64,000 nucleotides of DNA from Bog-159 sp049511415 (GCA_049511415.1 JBEKYC010000024.1:26079-90078), one strand, 5' to 3'; shown: positions 42,239 to 51,030, counted from the stretch's first letter. Numbers and translations are program-made. Notes: generated from the letters alone by a model not told the origin.

Positions 42239-42799
42239 CTAAGCCCCCAGATACTCGACGTGAGCATAGGTGCCTAAGCGCGGGTTATATCCGAGATACC
42301 AGCCGACATGGTCGGGGTCCTCATATATCACGATCTGATCGCCACTCCAGTTCCAGTCCGCGACAATGTTGTAATCAAATGCGGCGACGTCCCAAAAGAA
42401 GTTCCCAAACCAGAAGCGTTCCCGGTTTCCTCCCACAAGCAAGAATGGCGCTCCAAAGCCGCCTGTGAAGCGCCCGTGCGCCCACGGGTGATCGAGGTGG
42501 TAGTGCGCATCGTTGACGCCTGTATCGTGTCCGACCCATCGATCGTTCCGGGCGTCGACGTGCGGGACGTTTGGGTGGCCTTCCTTGTCGCTGTTAATAC
42601 GATTCTCGGTTGCAGCCGCGTTCTTCTGGCCTCGGGCAGTTCCGGAAGACCTCGCGGGAGCAGGGCCGTGAGCGGGAATGTGTCCGCCGCCAACCGCTGC
42701 GGAGTGACCACCACCGCCGCCGTGTGATCCCCCACCGTGCTGCGCAAAAGCAGTTCCGCAAATCGAGATTGATAGCAAGATAATCGTTTTCGTTTTCAC
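42239..42799 (-). CDS. Secreted Gly/His-rich protein
   Basis: 186 residues. Signal peptide (MKTKTIILLSISICGTAFAQ), a Gly/His-rich linker (HGGGSHGGGGGHSAAVGGGH), and a conserved C-terminal domain: HYHLDHPWAHGRFTGGFG, RFWFGNFFWDVAAFDY, DQIVIYEDPDHVGWYLGYNP, YAHVEYLG. The family is common in Acidobacteria and exported; His-rich stretches suggest metal binding. The start is GTG 42799 with AAGGAG six bases upstream. No sigma-54-like element found. Confidence 0.8.
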   Translation of the reverse strand: MKTKTIILLSISICGTAFAQHGGGSHGGGGGHSAAVGGGHIPAHGPAPARSSGTARGQKNAAATENRINSDKEGHPNVPHVDARNDRWVGHDTGVNDAHYHLDHPWAHGRFTGGFGAPFLLVGGNRERFWFGNFFWDVAAFDYNIVADWNWSGDQIVIYEDPDHVGWYLGYNPRLGTYAHVEYLGA

Positions 42800-43045
42800 T
42801 GCAAGCTCCTTGGCGAGATGTCGCCGGTTATTTCCTACAAATCTGTCGGAAACATTGTGTGCTGCGCCGATTTTTGGCCTGTTACGAAGGGGTGGTTATG
42901 ACCGATCGCCGTGGTCGTATACGTCGGTGCAGTCCTTGAGGCTGGCCGCCCCCTCTGCGCCTCCGAACGGGCGACCAGCCTCGGCTGCTATTTATTGGGC
43001 TCGACCAACGTCTCGGCCCAAATCCTGCGACTGCCGCCTTGGCGG

Positions 43046-43216
43046 CTAGTGGGGCAATGCAGCGGTTTTGCCGTCCAGGATGTTCTCGTCCGATTTAGAT
43101 GTGACGAGCCGCCCTGCCAGGATGCGGGAATGTGGCGCCACAAACGCTGCCAGGGCAATGCCGGCTCCGAGTCCGGTCAAGAAAATAGACAGCGAAAACA
43201 GCATCCTATCGGTCAT
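43046..43216 (-). CDS. Small YtxH-like single-span protein
   Basis: 56 residues. A membrane helix LFSLSIFLTGLGAGIALAAF is followed by APHSRILAGRLVTSKSDENI, the G-x-G-A-G...AP layout of YtxH-like stress proteins. AAGGAG lies 9 bases before ATG 43216; the frame runs on to 43306 without support. One of the best sigma-54-like elements lies 29 bases upstream. Confidence 0.65.
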   Translation of the reverse strand: MTDRMLFSLSIFLTGLGAGIALAAFVAPHSRILAGRLVTSKSDENILDGKTAALPH

Positions 43217-43244
43217 CTCAAGCGTCTCCTTGAATCGAGTCCAT

Positions 43245-43260
43245 CGCAAACAATCCGCCA
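43245..43260 (-). promoter_or_regulatory. Candidate sigma-54 (-24/-12) promoter for the YtxH-like gene
   Basis: Minus-strand TGGCGGATTGTTTGCG: TGGC and TTTGC with correct spacing, 29 bases before the start at 43216. Among the closest matches in the window. Confidence 0.48.
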
Positions 43261-43352
43261 TGCCGGGAATCATCGCGGCATGCTGCCGCAATCCGCATTT
43301 TGCCACTAGTGTCGATTACGCGACATCACCTAGTGCAAGAATCGGGCCAAAC

Positions 43353-44114
43353 TCAGGGCGCCGTGAAGGTCGCCGACACCATGGCTCCCGGGTCAGTCTC
43401 GATAGCTAGGATCGCCGCGCCGCCATCGATCAAAACGCCTCGCAAAATCGTGGGGATGGACGTTGCCGAGCCTGTAGTAGGTAGCGTGAGTCCGATATCG
43501 ACATTACACTCGGTATCGACTGTGATAGTGACGTCGGTCATCGCCGTGCTGCTATCGCTCAGAGCCATTCTGAAACCGGCATTCCCGTTCGACTGAATCA
43601 GACCTTTTGCCTCGATCGTGCTTGAAGTGTCTCCCGGGACCATCGGCGTGGTGCTGCCGGCGAGCGTAAAGGCATACTGGCTCCGTAAATCCGCGGTTTT
43701 ACATTCCACCGAAGTTCTCGCCATGGTGCCGTGTTGAGCGCCGCCAGGGTCCGTCTGGCTGAACTGCACCTTCGTTCCGTCACTCGTGGCCACACCGCTG
43801 AAATGCTGGAAGGCGCCAGAGTCGTCCTGTAGGCTCCAGGTAATTGTGCAATCCGGACGGGCCTCGTAGGTCCCGGTAACGGGATTACCCAAGAGATAGC
43901 CGGCAAACATGACGGTTGAGGAGCCACTAATCCCGCCGTCTGCGGCGAGGACCATTCTGCCGATGTTGGCAACCGGCATCGAATGGCCGGAGATAGTTGT
44001 CTCACCGGAGAGATGAAATCCGTAGGGGCCTTGAAGATCCGTCGGATTGCACACGTCCGCGCAAAGGGGCAGGAGCAGCATGCCGCTCAATATAAGCAAC
44101 CGAGCCGACCGCAT
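43353..44114 (-). CDS. Exported beta-rich protein of unknown function
   Basis: 253 residues with signal peptide (MRSARLLILSGMLLLPLCAD). Two similar halves: LQGPYGFHLSGETTISGHSM, IGRMVLAADGGISGSSTVMF, LGNPVTGTYEARPDCTITW, and the later SQYAFTLAGSTTPMVPGD and AKGLIQSNGNAGFRM. This pattern is a lineage-typical secreted family. Start at ATG 44114 opens on the signal peptide; the longer frame to 44192 is unsupported. No sigma-54-like element seen. Function unknown. Confidence 0.68.
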   Translation of the reverse strand: MRSARLLILSGMLLLPLCADVCNPTDLQGPYGFHLSGETTISGHSMPVANIGRMVLAADGGISGSSTVMFAGYLLGNPVTGTYEARPDCTITWSLQDDSGAFQHFSGVATSDGTKVQFSQTDPGGAQHGTMARTSVECKTADLRSQYAFTLAGSTTPMVPGDTSSTIEAKGLIQSNGNAGFRMALSDSSTAMTDVTITVDTECNVDIGLTLPTTGSATSIPTILRGVLIDGGAAILAIETDPGAMVSATFTAP

Positions 44115-44190
44115 CGGGCCTGAGCCGCCTTTCCTATATTGATACGCACCAAGCGGTCGAAGGACGGTGCGGAATCCAAAGTATATTTTC

Positions 44191-44222
44191 ATGTGAAGTT
44201 CTTCAATAAATGTGAAGTTCTT
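44191..44222 (+). repeat. Short direct repeat
   Basis: ATGTGAAGTTCTT occurs at 44191-44203 and again at 44210-44222, 19 bases apart, between the 43353-44114 gene and the CsbD-type gene. Could be a small duplication or a regulator site; nothing more is visible. Confidence 0.5.
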
Positions 44223-44458
44223 TAATAGCGGATAAGGCCGTGCTTCTCGCGTTCAGTTCCCTTCCGCGCAAGCGTCTGGCCATATGCCCGTTCTTCGGCT
44301 TTCGCTCTCACCAATCCATACTGTTCCTGGATCCTCCCGGACAACTGATCGGCCCTTCCGTTGAACCTCTCCCAAGGGTTATCGGCGAGTTTACCCCAAC
44401 GCTCGCGGGCTGAGCCGGTGAATCGCTTCCACTTTCCTTCGATTTGATCCCAGTTCAT
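44222..44458 (-). CDS. CsbD-family stress protein, second copy
   Basis: 78 residues: MNWDQIEGKWKRFTGSARER, WGKLADNPWERFNGRADQLS, GRIQEQYGLVRAKAEERA. This is the classical CsbD opening (MNWDxIxGxWKQxxG). GGAAGGAG and GGAG lie just before ATG 44458; the frame extends upstream without support. Distinct in length and sequence from the CsbD at 33877. Divergent from the stress protein at 44718. Confidence 0.85.
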   Translation of the reverse strand: MNWDQIEGKWKRFTGSARERWGKLADNPWERFNGRADQLSGRIQEQYGLVRAKAEERAYGQTLARKGTEREKHGLIRY

Positions 44459-44662
44459 GTTTCTCCTGCTCCTTCCGGCTTTCCGGCATGAGTTAGGCGG
44501 GCACGTTGGCAGCCGTTTGAATCGAGAGGTTGAGGCGTGAGGCCGCGCCGCGTCGTGCCATCCAACCTGCCGGCGGTCGAAATGTGCATGAACAACGGCA
44601 AATTGTGCATCCGCAGCGTGCAGTCCCGCGACGCATCTCCGCACGGTAGCGGCTTCTGCGCA

Positions 44663-44678
44663 TGGCCCGGCTCGTGCA
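44663..44678 (+). promoter_or_regulatory. Candidate sigma-54 (-24/-12) promoter for the 44718 stress gene
   Basis: TGGCCCGGCTCGTGCA: TGGC and TGCA with correct spacing, 39 bases before the start at 44718, the same geometry as the element before the related gene at 8050. Confidence 0.48.
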
Positions 44679-44717
44679 CAGAGACAAACGCGGCACGTCG
44701 AAAAGGAGGAAGACTAA

Positions 44718-45350
44718 ATGGCAAAGAATACGTCGGTGATCGGAATCTATGAGAATCGAACTGTGGTTTCGGATGTCATTGACACCCTATGTAAATCCGG
44801 CTATCGGGCGGAAGATATCTCGGTCCTATCATCGGAAAACCATGGCTCAAAGGACTTCGCGCACGAGAAACACACCAAGGCGCCGGCGGGAGCGGGGATA
44901 GGAGCCGCGGTGGGTGCGGTTGTTGGCGCCACATTGGCTTGGCTCGTTTCCAATCAAACGCTGACCATTGCGGACTTGGCGCCGCTCGTCGCAGCCGGCC
45001 CGTTGCTGGCTGCGCTGGCTGGCGCCGGCACGGGCGGAGCACTTGGGTGGATTATGGGTTTGCTGGCGGGCCTGCGTATGAATGAATACGTCGCCAAGCG
45101 GTATGCGGGCAGAATCAGACGCGGCGGCGTTCTCCTGTCCGTCCACTGCGATAGTCCGGAGTGGTGTCAGCGAGCGAAGAAAACCCTAAAAGACACGGGC
45201 GCCCGAGATATATCTTCCGCTCCAGAGACTGCTGCGGACTACGGCGCCACGGATAGGCCGATGGTGAGGCCGCCGGCGGCCACGACGAATCGTGGCGAAG
45301 CGCCAGCCGAACAGCCGACGGAATATGTTGTTCAGGAGATTCAGAAGTAG
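44718..45350 (+). CDS. General stress protein with glycine-rich membrane hairpin (DUF1269/17M-like)
   Basis: 210 residues. N-terminal alpha/beta part (SVIGIYENRTVVSDVIDTLC, YRAEDISVLSSEN), a Gly/Ala-rich hydrophobic region (about 57-125: GAGIGAAVGAVVGATLAWLV, GPLLAALAGAGTGGALGW), then a second alpha/beta part (GGVLLSVHCDSPEWCQRAKK) and a disordered tail. Same plan as the protein at 8050. AAGGAGG before the ATG. It probably sits at the membrane as a stress component; mechanism unknown. Confidence 0.78.
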   Translation: MAKNTSVIGIYENRTVVSDVIDTLCKSGYRAEDISVLSSENHGSKDFAHEKHTKAPAGAGIGAAVGAVVGATLAWLVSNQTLTIADLAPLVAAGPLLAALAGAGTGGALGWIMGLLAGLRMNEYVAKRYAGRIRRGGVLLSVHCDSPEWCQRAKKTLKDTGARDISSAPETAADYGATDRPMVRPPAATTNRGEAPAEQPTEYVVQEIQK

Positions 45351-45408
45351 GATGGGCTGTGCCTTCGCTGCAGGAAGCGCGGGCATCGTAGAGTAAGTCC
45401 ACGCGGAC

Positions 45409-45424
45409 TGGTCTTCTGCGTGCA
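45409..45424 (+). promoter_or_regulatory. Candidate sigma-54 (-24/-12) promoter for the Gln/Pro-repeat protein gene
   Basis: TGGTCTTCTGCGTGCA: TGG-N9-TGCA, 37 bases before the start at 45462. Confidence 0.43.
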
Positions 45425-45461
45425 AATTCGAATCAGTGACTTTTTATTGGAGACAATCAGT

Positions 45462-46421
45462 ATGAAATTCCTTCGAGCTATCAGCACCGCTGCCGTGGTT
45501 TTGCTTTACGGTGCGATTATCCCTGTGTACGCGCAGCACGAGCAGGAGAAACAGCAGAGTAAGCCAGAGCAAGCTGCGCGGCCTGCACAGCAGCAGCGCT
45601 CTCAGGCACAGCCGCACCAGCAGCCGGCACAACATGCACAGCCACAGCAGAGAGAACCCGCTCAGCGGCCGCAACAACCCAAGCAGGAGCGGGCCCAGCA
45701 GGCTAAGCCACAGCCACCCAAGCAGGAGCGCGCGCAACAGACTAAGCCGCAGCAACCCAAGCAAGAGCGCGCGCAACAGGCTAAGCCGCAGCAACCCAAA
45801 CAAGAGCGCGCCCAGCAGGCTAGGCCACAACAACCCAAGCAGGAGCGGGCTCAGCAGACTAAGCCGCAGCAACCCAAACAGGAGCGCGCCCAACAGGCTA
45901 AGCCGCAGCCCGCGAAGCAGGAACAGGCTCAGCGGACTCAGCAACCACAGCAAGGGCGCCCCACCCAGCAGCAGGCAAGACAGACTGAGCCATCACAGTC
46001 GGGGCACCCTACGCGGCCACAGGCAGTCGCGTGGCAACAACAGAAGGGATGGCTAAAACAGGGTGGCGGCTGGCAGGGACGCAGCTCATGGGCCCAGGAT
46101 GGTGATCGAAATTGGAACAGCGATCATCGCACTTGGGTGCAACGCGGCGGCTATGGCGGCTACTACATTCCTCAGAACACCTACAACCTCAGCTTCGGCA
46201 GCCGCCACTGGTTTCGGATGCACGGCCAGCCCGAGATCTACATGGGCTATCCCCGCTTCTCGTATGGCGGCTTTTGGTTCATGCTGGTGGATCCATGGCC
46301 CGGAACTTGGGCAGAGAATTGGTACGCTGACGATGACGTGTACATCGATTATGACAATGGGTACTACCTTTGCAACCGCGCGTACCCGGGCATCAGGCTT
46401 GCGATCATTGTCTCGTTATGA
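45462..46421 (+). CDS. Secreted protein with Gln/Pro/Lys tandem repeats and aromatic C-terminal domain
   Basis: 319 residues. Signal peptide (MKFLRAISTAAVVLLYGA...YAQ), a Gln-rich lead, six copies of a 13-residue unit (for example QPKQERAQQAKPQ; about 72-150), a second Gln-rich stretch, then a folded end: WLKQGGGWQGRSSWAQDGDR, GSRHWFRMHG, MGYPRFSYGGFWFMLVDPWP, YADDDVYIDYDNGYYLCNRA. The last domain recurs in exported acidobacterial proteins. GGAG before ATG 45462 sets the start. The basic, flexible repeats may span the envelope. Confidence 0.8.
   Translation: MKFLRAISTAAVVLLYGAIIPVYAQHEQEKQQSKPEQAARPAQQQRSQAQPHQQPAQHAQPQQREPAQRPQQPKQERAQQAKPQPPKQERAQQTKPQQPKQERAQQAKPQQPKQERAQQARPQQPKQERAQQTKPQQPKQERAQQAKPQPAKQEQAQRTQQPQQGRPTQQQARQTEPSQSGHPTRPQAVAWQQQKGWLKQGGGWQGRSSWAQDGDRNWNSDHRTWVQRGGYGGYYIPQNTYNLSFGSRHWFRMHGQPEIYMGYPRFSYGGFWFMLVDPWPGTWAENWYADDDVYIDYDNGYYLCNRAYPGIRLAIIVSL
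45676..45930 (+). repeat. 39-base tandem coding repeat
   Basis: Six full units starting at 45676, 45715, 45754, 45793, 45832 and 45871, plus a degenerate seventh. Each begins AACCCAAGCAGGAGCG or a close variant and encodes 13 residues. Units differ mainly at third positions, so the array is old enough to have diverged or is gene-converted. Copy number may vary between strains. Confidence 0.9.
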
Positions 46422-46431
46422 CTAACGAAAT

Positions 46432-47139
46432 GTGCTAACAAAGCCCCAAGGCGAACGGCACCGCACCGGACGCGTCGGCTGGCTGCGCGCGGCGGTCTTG
46501 GGTGCTAATGATGGGATCCTCTCGACGGGGAGTCTGGTGCTGGGTGTCGCATCCGCCCATGCGACTCACCGCAATGTACTCGTTGCGGGAGCGGCAGGCC
46601 TGGTCGCCGGGGCCATGTCGATGGCGGCAGGCGAATACGTGTCCGTGCACTCGCAGGCGGACACCGAACATGCCGACCTCCAGTTGGAGCGCAAGGAACT
46701 AAAGGCAGACGACGCGGGCGAGCGCCGGGAACTGGCGGCGATCTACGTAGCTCGCGGGCTGGATGCGGCACTCGCCAAACAGGTTGCCGCGGAACTAATG
46801 GCGCATGACGCCTTAGGCGCCCACGCCCGCGACGAACTCGGCATCTCGGCGTCTTTCATTGCGCGTCCGATTCAGGCCGCGTTAGCGTCGGCCGCCAGCT
46901 TCGTTGCCGGAGCGGCGATGCCTCTCGCGGTGACAGCCATAGCCCCCCAGGCTGGACTGATCGCCCTGGTCGCTGGAACTTCCCTGTTGTTCCTGGCCCT
47001 TCTGGGAGGGTTGGCGGCGCGCGCCGGGGGTGCAGGCGTGCTCGTCGGTGCCATGCGCGTCACGTTTTGGGGCGCTCTGGCCATGGCGCTGACCGCGGGC
47101 GTCGGAGCGCTATTCGGAACCGCAGCCGGCGGGACTTAA
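46432..47139 (+). CDS. VIT-family (VIT1/CCC1-like) metal transporter
   Basis: 235 residues. Signatures: LRAAVLGANDGILSTGSLVL in helix 1, GAMSMAAGEYVSVHSQADTE in helix 2, a charged cytoplasmic helix bundle (ERKELKADDAGERRELA), and three C-terminal helices. VIT1/CCC1 proteins move Fe2+ or Mn2+. GTG start at 46432 follows the upstream stop by 10 bases without a strong ribosome-binding site, so it may be coupled. The C-terminus is 17 bases from a convergent gene. Confidence 0.88.
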   Translation: MLTKPQGERHRTGRVGWLRAAVLGANDGILSTGSLVLGVASAHATHRNVLVAGAAGLVAGAMSMAAGEYVSVHSQADTEHADLQLERKELKADDAGERRELAAIYVARGLDAALAKQVAAELMAHDALGAHARDELGISASFIARPIQAALASAASFVAGAAMPLAVTAIAPQAGLIALVAGTSLLFLALLGGLAARAGGAGVLVGAMRVTFWGALAMALTAGVGALFGTAAGGT

Positions 47140-47156
47140 GGTTGGCGAAGAGCGTA

Positions 47157-48380
47157 TTACTGGATTCTCTCAACCACGACGAAAGTGATGTCATCAGTTT
47201 GCGGCGTGCCCTGAGTGAATTCCGCAATGGCTTTCAAGAACGCCTGTTCGAGCGCCGCGCTTCCCGAGGGCGCCGCTTGCCGAATGATCCGTAATAGCCG
47301 CCCCTCGCCGAATAATTGTTCCTGCTGGTTTTGCGCGTCCGTGAGGCCGTCGGAATACACCACCAGGATGTCTCCTTTGTCGAGACGGAAAGCGCGAGTT
47401 GGATAAGTTGCGGATTCAAACATCCCCAAAAAATGGGCGTCGGAAACCAGCTTTTCGATTTTGCCTGTGGCGGAACGAAACAAATAAGCCGGATTGTGTC
47501 CCGCGCTGATGAATTGCCCGTTACCGCACGGACTCAGGCGGCATAGAAAGAGCGTAACGAACTGGGATGGGAGGGATTTTTCGCAAAGGAGCTGGTTAAC
47601 CCGGTGCAAGACCTCCGGTAGTTGAGTTCCGGAGCGAAATTCCATGCTCAGAGCGCCCAACACCATCGAACTCAACAGGGCCGCGGATATCCCCTTGCCC
47701 GAGACGTCGGCGAGAACCCCCACCCATTCCCCCGAACTCAGTTGCAGGAAGTCGTAGAAATCCCCACCCACATAGCGCGTGGGGCTGCTGTATGCGCGGA
47801 TGCGAAAATTCTCAAACTGAGGCAGGCAGCGAGGCAGCAGGCTTTCCTGCGTCTCCTGCGCCAAGGCTAATTCCCGCTCGCTCCTCTCCTGCTCCGCGAG
47901 GGTCTTAAGGCGAATCACTTCGCGGCTGGCCTCGAGTTCCCGGACCGTCTCTTCCAGCACTCTGCTGTAGTTGAGCGTTTCCAGGTGCAACAGGCGAACT
48001 TCCAGGACATTGTGCACGCGCGCGCGCAGCTCGGCCAGATCGAATGGTTTGCTGACGAAGTCCTTCGCGCCGGCTTCCAGAGCACGTAGCTTGTGAGCCG
48101 GCTGCGCCGTGATTACCAGGACCGGAAGATACCCGCCCGCTTCGATTTCCTTCAGGTCTTCCATCACCTGGAACCCATCCATACCGGGCATTTGGAGATC
48201 CAGCAGGATCAAAGCGTAGCCACGCTCGCGGTGAAGTTCGCAAACCGCGAACGGATCCGTCGTAGACTCTACGGAAGTGTACCCGGCGATGCGCAGCATG
48301 CCCTCCAGCAGACGGACATTGGCTTCCTGATCGTCAACGACCAGGATTCTGGCGTTCAGAATGTCGGCTGGGCTGACCAT
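47157..48380 (-). CDS. Response regulator with PP2C-type (RsbU/SpoIIE) phosphatase output
   Basis: 407 residues. The receiver (about 10-125) has VVDDQEAN, phospho-acceptor in LILLDLQMPGMDGF and KPFDLAEL; a coiled coil (about 130-175) joins it to a SpoIIE phosphatase with YVGGDFYDFLQL, GVLADVSGKGISAALLSSM and VVYSDGLTDAQN, the metal-binding residues in place. Such proteins dephosphorylate anti-sigma antagonists in partner-switching stress pathways. It follows the hybrid kinase gene by 14 bases. Confidence 0.93.
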   Translation of the reverse strand: MVSPADILNARILVVDDQEANVRLLEGMLRIAGYTSVESTTDPFAVCELHRERGYALILLDLQMPGMDGFQVMEDLKEIEAGGYLPVLVITAQPAHKLRALEAGAKDFVSKPFDLAELRARVHNVLEVRLLHLETLNYSRVLEETVRELEASREVIRLKTLAEQERSERELALAQETQESLLPRCLPQFENFRIRAYSSPTRYVGGDFYDFLQLSSGEWVGVLADVSGKGISAALLSSMVLGALSMEFRSGTQLPEVLHRVNQLLCEKSLPSQFVTLFLCRLSPCGNGQFISAGHNPAYLFRSATGKIEKLVSDAHFLGMFESATYPTRAFRLDKGDILVVYSDGLTDAQNQQEQLFGEGRLLRIIRQAAPSGSAALEQAFLKAIAEFTQGTPQTDDITFVVVERIQ

Positions 48381-48394
48381 GACCTTCTACACGG

Positions 48395-50512
48395 TCACTT
48401 GGCATGACCGGCCTCTTGCCGCGCGACTTCCAACACTTCGTCCAAGGTATGCATGAACTCATCGACCTTGATCGGTTTGGTGAGATACCGGAAGAATCCC
48501 GCCTGCAGGCCCTTCTCGATGTCTCGCGGCATGGCGTTGGCACTGAGGGCCACGATCGGAATGTGCGCCGTGGCCGGGTCCGCGCGAAGTATTCTCAAGG
48601 CTTCGATGCCACTGATGCCAGGTAGATTGATGTCCATCAGGATCACTTCCGGCTGGTTCGCGCGCGCCAGGTGGATGCCCAAGTCTCCGTCTCGGGCAGT
48701 CAGCAAACGCATATCCGGGCGGCGCGCGATGAGTTGCTCGATCAACTTCAGGTTTGCTGGGTTGTCTTCCACATAGAGCAGCGTGTGCAGCGGCGCGCCG
48801 TGCGGAACCTGCGCCCATGGGTTTGCCGTGGTCTCGGCTCGGTCGACTGGCAGGCGGGGCGCCGCCGTCGAGTTCAGCTCGAACCAGAATACGCTGCCGA
48901 ACCCCACGGTGCTCTCGACGCCGATCTCGCCTCCCATCAGTTCCACCAGCCGCTTGCTCATCACCAGGCCGATGCCCGTGCCTTCCTCGGCGCTCCGCTC
49001 TTGTCCCAGGCGATTGAATGGCTGAAAAAGCTGCATCAGCATATCCGGGGGCAACCCCGCGCCGCTGTCCTTCACGCTAACGCGAACCCGTTCCCGTGTG
49101 CCTCTGCCGCGATCCACGTCCACCACGACTGTTCCGTTCGCCTGGTTGTATTTGATTGCGTTGGAAAGAAGGTTGATGAGAACCTGCTTCAACCGGGTCC
49201 GATCCGCATCCACGAAACAGGGGACGTCGAATACCGGAAAGGTCATTTTGATGCCGCGCTTTATTCCCTGCGGCTCGATCATGGCCTGGCATTCGGACAT
49301 GACCTCGGTCAGCGACGTCGGTTCTCGCGACAGCGCCAGCCTCCCCGACTCGATCTGCGCGAGATCCAGGATTTCGTTGATCAGCTCCAGCAGGTACCAT
49401 CCCGCGTGCAGAATCTGATCGATGCTTTCCGACTGTGCCGATGTCGGCGGCGGAGAATCGGAATTGATGAGCTGGGCGAAACCCAGGATCGCATTGAGCG
49501 GCGAGCGCAGCTCGTGGCTCATGCTGGAAAGGAAATCCGACTTCGCGAGGCTGGCCTTTTCCGCCGCCGCCCGGGCTCTTTTCAACTCGACGTTTTGTTC
49601 CTCGATCGCATGGTCGAGAAGTTTACGCTCGGTGACGTCGCGCGCGGCGGCGAATACGCCCTGCAGCTTCCGGTCGCGGTCGTAGAAGGTGGTGGCATTG
49701 TAGGAAACGAACGTCGTCTTGCCATCCCGGGCGCACGCCGTGAGCTCGTAGTTGGTGAGTTTCTTTTCACGCAACACCTGCTTGATCCCCGCTTCGGCCC
49801 GCTCCGCATCGGTGAAGTAGTTCTTGCAAGGCGCGCCGATCAGTTCGTCGCGCGTGCATCCGGTTAGCGCCTCCATCTGCTTGTTCACATCGGTGATGAT
49901 TCCGGCCGGGTCGGTGGTCATGAGCGCGTCAATGTTGGATTCGATCAGGGAGCGCGTGTAGAACTGCTGGTCGCGCAGGCGCTGGTCCAGCTTCATCTGC
50001 TCCGCCTCCACCTGCTTGCGCGCGGAATTATCGGTGCCAATCAAAAGGTAGCCAATGATTGCGCCTTGATCGTCGCGCAGGGCCGTGACGGACACGATCG
50101 CCGGAAGGCGGCTGCCGTCCTTGCGGATGTAGGTCAATTCGTAGATGTCCTCGATCCCGCGCGAGGCCTTGAAAACCAAGGCTTGGAAGCCCGGCGTAAT
50201 GTTGGTGGCGAGTTCGGCGCTCAATGCCGCGGCGCGGGCGATCAGCTCCCGCGGGTCCGAGATATCGGCCGGCGTGATCTGGTTCACCACGTCGGCGGCT
50301 GCGTAGCCCAGCATGCGCTCGGCGCCAACATTGAATATTTGAATGACGCCCTTCTCGTCGGTGGCGATACTCGAGAAGTTGGCGCTGTTGAAAATCGCGT
50401 TCTGCAAGGCCCCGGTCTTAAGTAAAGCCTCTTCGCGGCGGACCTCGGTGATGACATCTACGGTCCCGGTGGCATCCTCGCCGAGAGGCGCCGGCGCCAG
50501 TCCACTTGCCAT
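48395..50512 (-). CDS. Hybrid sensor histidine kinase (PAS-PAS-HisKA-HATPase-REC)
   Basis: 705 residues. Two PAS domains (about 35-165 and 190-300: GVIQIFNVGAERMLGYAAAD, GIITDVNKQMEALTGCTRDE), HisKA with SSMSHELRSPLNAILGF, HATPase with NLLSNAIKYN, KDSGAGLPPD and GTGIGLVMSKRLVELMGGEI, then a receiver with LLYVEDNPAN and VILMDINLPGISG. No membrane span. ATG 50512 is chosen (AAAGGAG 9 bases upstream); the frame runs to 50539. Probably signals to the adjacent receiver-phosphatase. Confidence 0.92.
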   Translation of the reverse strand: MASGLAPAPLGEDATGTVDVITEVRREEALLKTGALQNAIFNSANFSSIATDEKGVIQIFNVGAERMLGYAAADVVNQITPADISDPRELIARAAALSAELATNITPGFQALVFKASRGIEDIYELTYIRKDGSRLPAIVSVTALRDDQGAIIGYLLIGTDNSARKQVEAEQMKLDQRLRDQQFYTRSLIESNIDALMTTDPAGIITDVNKQMEALTGCTRDELIGAPCKNYFTDAERAEAGIKQVLREKKLTNYELTACARDGKTTFVSYNATTFYDRDRKLQGVFAAARDVTERKLLDHAIEEQNVELKRARAAAEKASLAKSDFLSSMSHELRSPLNAILGFAQLINSDSPPPTSAQSESIDQILHAGWYLLELINEILDLAQIESGRLALSREPTSLTEVMSECQAMIEPQGIKRGIKMTFPVFDVPCFVDADRTRLKQVLINLLSNAIKYNQANGTVVVDVDRGRGTRERVRVSVKDSGAGLPPDMLMQLFQPFNRLGQERSAEEGTGIGLVMSKRLVELMGGEIGVESTVGFGSVFWFELNSTAAPRLPVDRAETTANPWAQVPHGAPLHTLLYVEDNPANLKLIEQLIARRPDMRLLTARDGDLGIHLARANQPEVILMDINLPGISGIEALRILRADPATAHIPIVALSANAMPRDIEKGLQAGFFRYLTKPIKVDEFMHTLDEVLEVARQEAGHAK

Positions 50513-50580
50513 GTTTGGATCTCCTTTCCCGACCTGCACAGGTCACTTGACCGAATATGGTCGGAATCCTGGCGGTTCTT

Positions 50581-51030
50581 CTATTCGTGCTGGAAAACGA
50601 GGGTGATCGCCGGATGCTCCGGCCTTACGACCGTCACCGTCATGCTGCCGTCCGCGGCTAGCGCGTAGCTTTCGAGAGTAACCGCGCCGGACTGGTTGGT
50701 GGTTACCTTCAGCACGTCGTGATCCCAGCGGCTCTTGCTCTTCAGATCTTTTCCGGTGTGGATCGTAGCGTTGTTTTGGGCATCGGTCATATCGCGGTAG
50801 AAGTAGGTCTCGGTGGCGCCAGCATACACGAAATTGCGGGATACCGTGATAATGCCCTCTCGCTCGTTGATCGTTACGGTGCCGGTTTGAACAACCGGTT
50901 GGCCGGCAAAGTTGCTCTTCGTGGGCACCAGGGTCCAAGTGCCGTTAAGGGCCGTGTGGCCACGCGCAAAAGCGGAGAACGCCAAGAGCATAATCGCCAA
51001 GACGGCTCCCGTAATTGAATATTTCCTCAT
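50581..51030 (-). CDS. Small exported beta-barrel-like protein
   Basis: 149 residues. Signal peptide (MRKYSITGAVLAIMLLAFSAFA). The mature part begins LNGTWTLVPTKSNFAGQP and contains many short beta strands (GTVTINEREGIITVSRNFVY, WDHDVLKVTTNQSGAVTLES, MTVTVVRPE), reminiscent of small lipocalin-like secreted proteins. GGAAGG lies just before the ATG. No catalytic motif; function unknown. Confidence 0.65.
   Translation of the reverse strand: MRKYSITGAVLAIMLLAFSAFARGHTALNGTWTLVPTKSNFAGQPVVQTGTVTINEREGIITVSRNFVYAGATETYFYRDMTDAQNNATIHTGKDLKSKSRWDHDVLKVTTNQSGAVTLESYALAADGSMTVTVVRPEHPAITLVFQHE

Noticed and set aside
45676..45930. Possible CRISPR array
   Set aside because: Repeats are contiguous 39-base coding units without spacers, inside a gene with signal peptide.
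45444..45953. Leu-rich minus-strand frame resembling a membrane protein
   Set aside because: It is the reverse reading of the Gln/Pro/Lys repeat; hydrophobicity comes from the complement of CAG/AAG codons.
46350..46375. Sigma-54-like GGG-N10-TTTGCA upstream of the VIT-type gene
   Set aside because: Lies inside the preceding coding sequence, and the first base of the -24 box is wrong.
48671..49867. 398-codon open frame on the plus strand
   Set aside because: It lies antisense to the hybrid histidine kinase, has no family motif or ribosome-binding site, and the minus-strand kinase domains are unmistakable.
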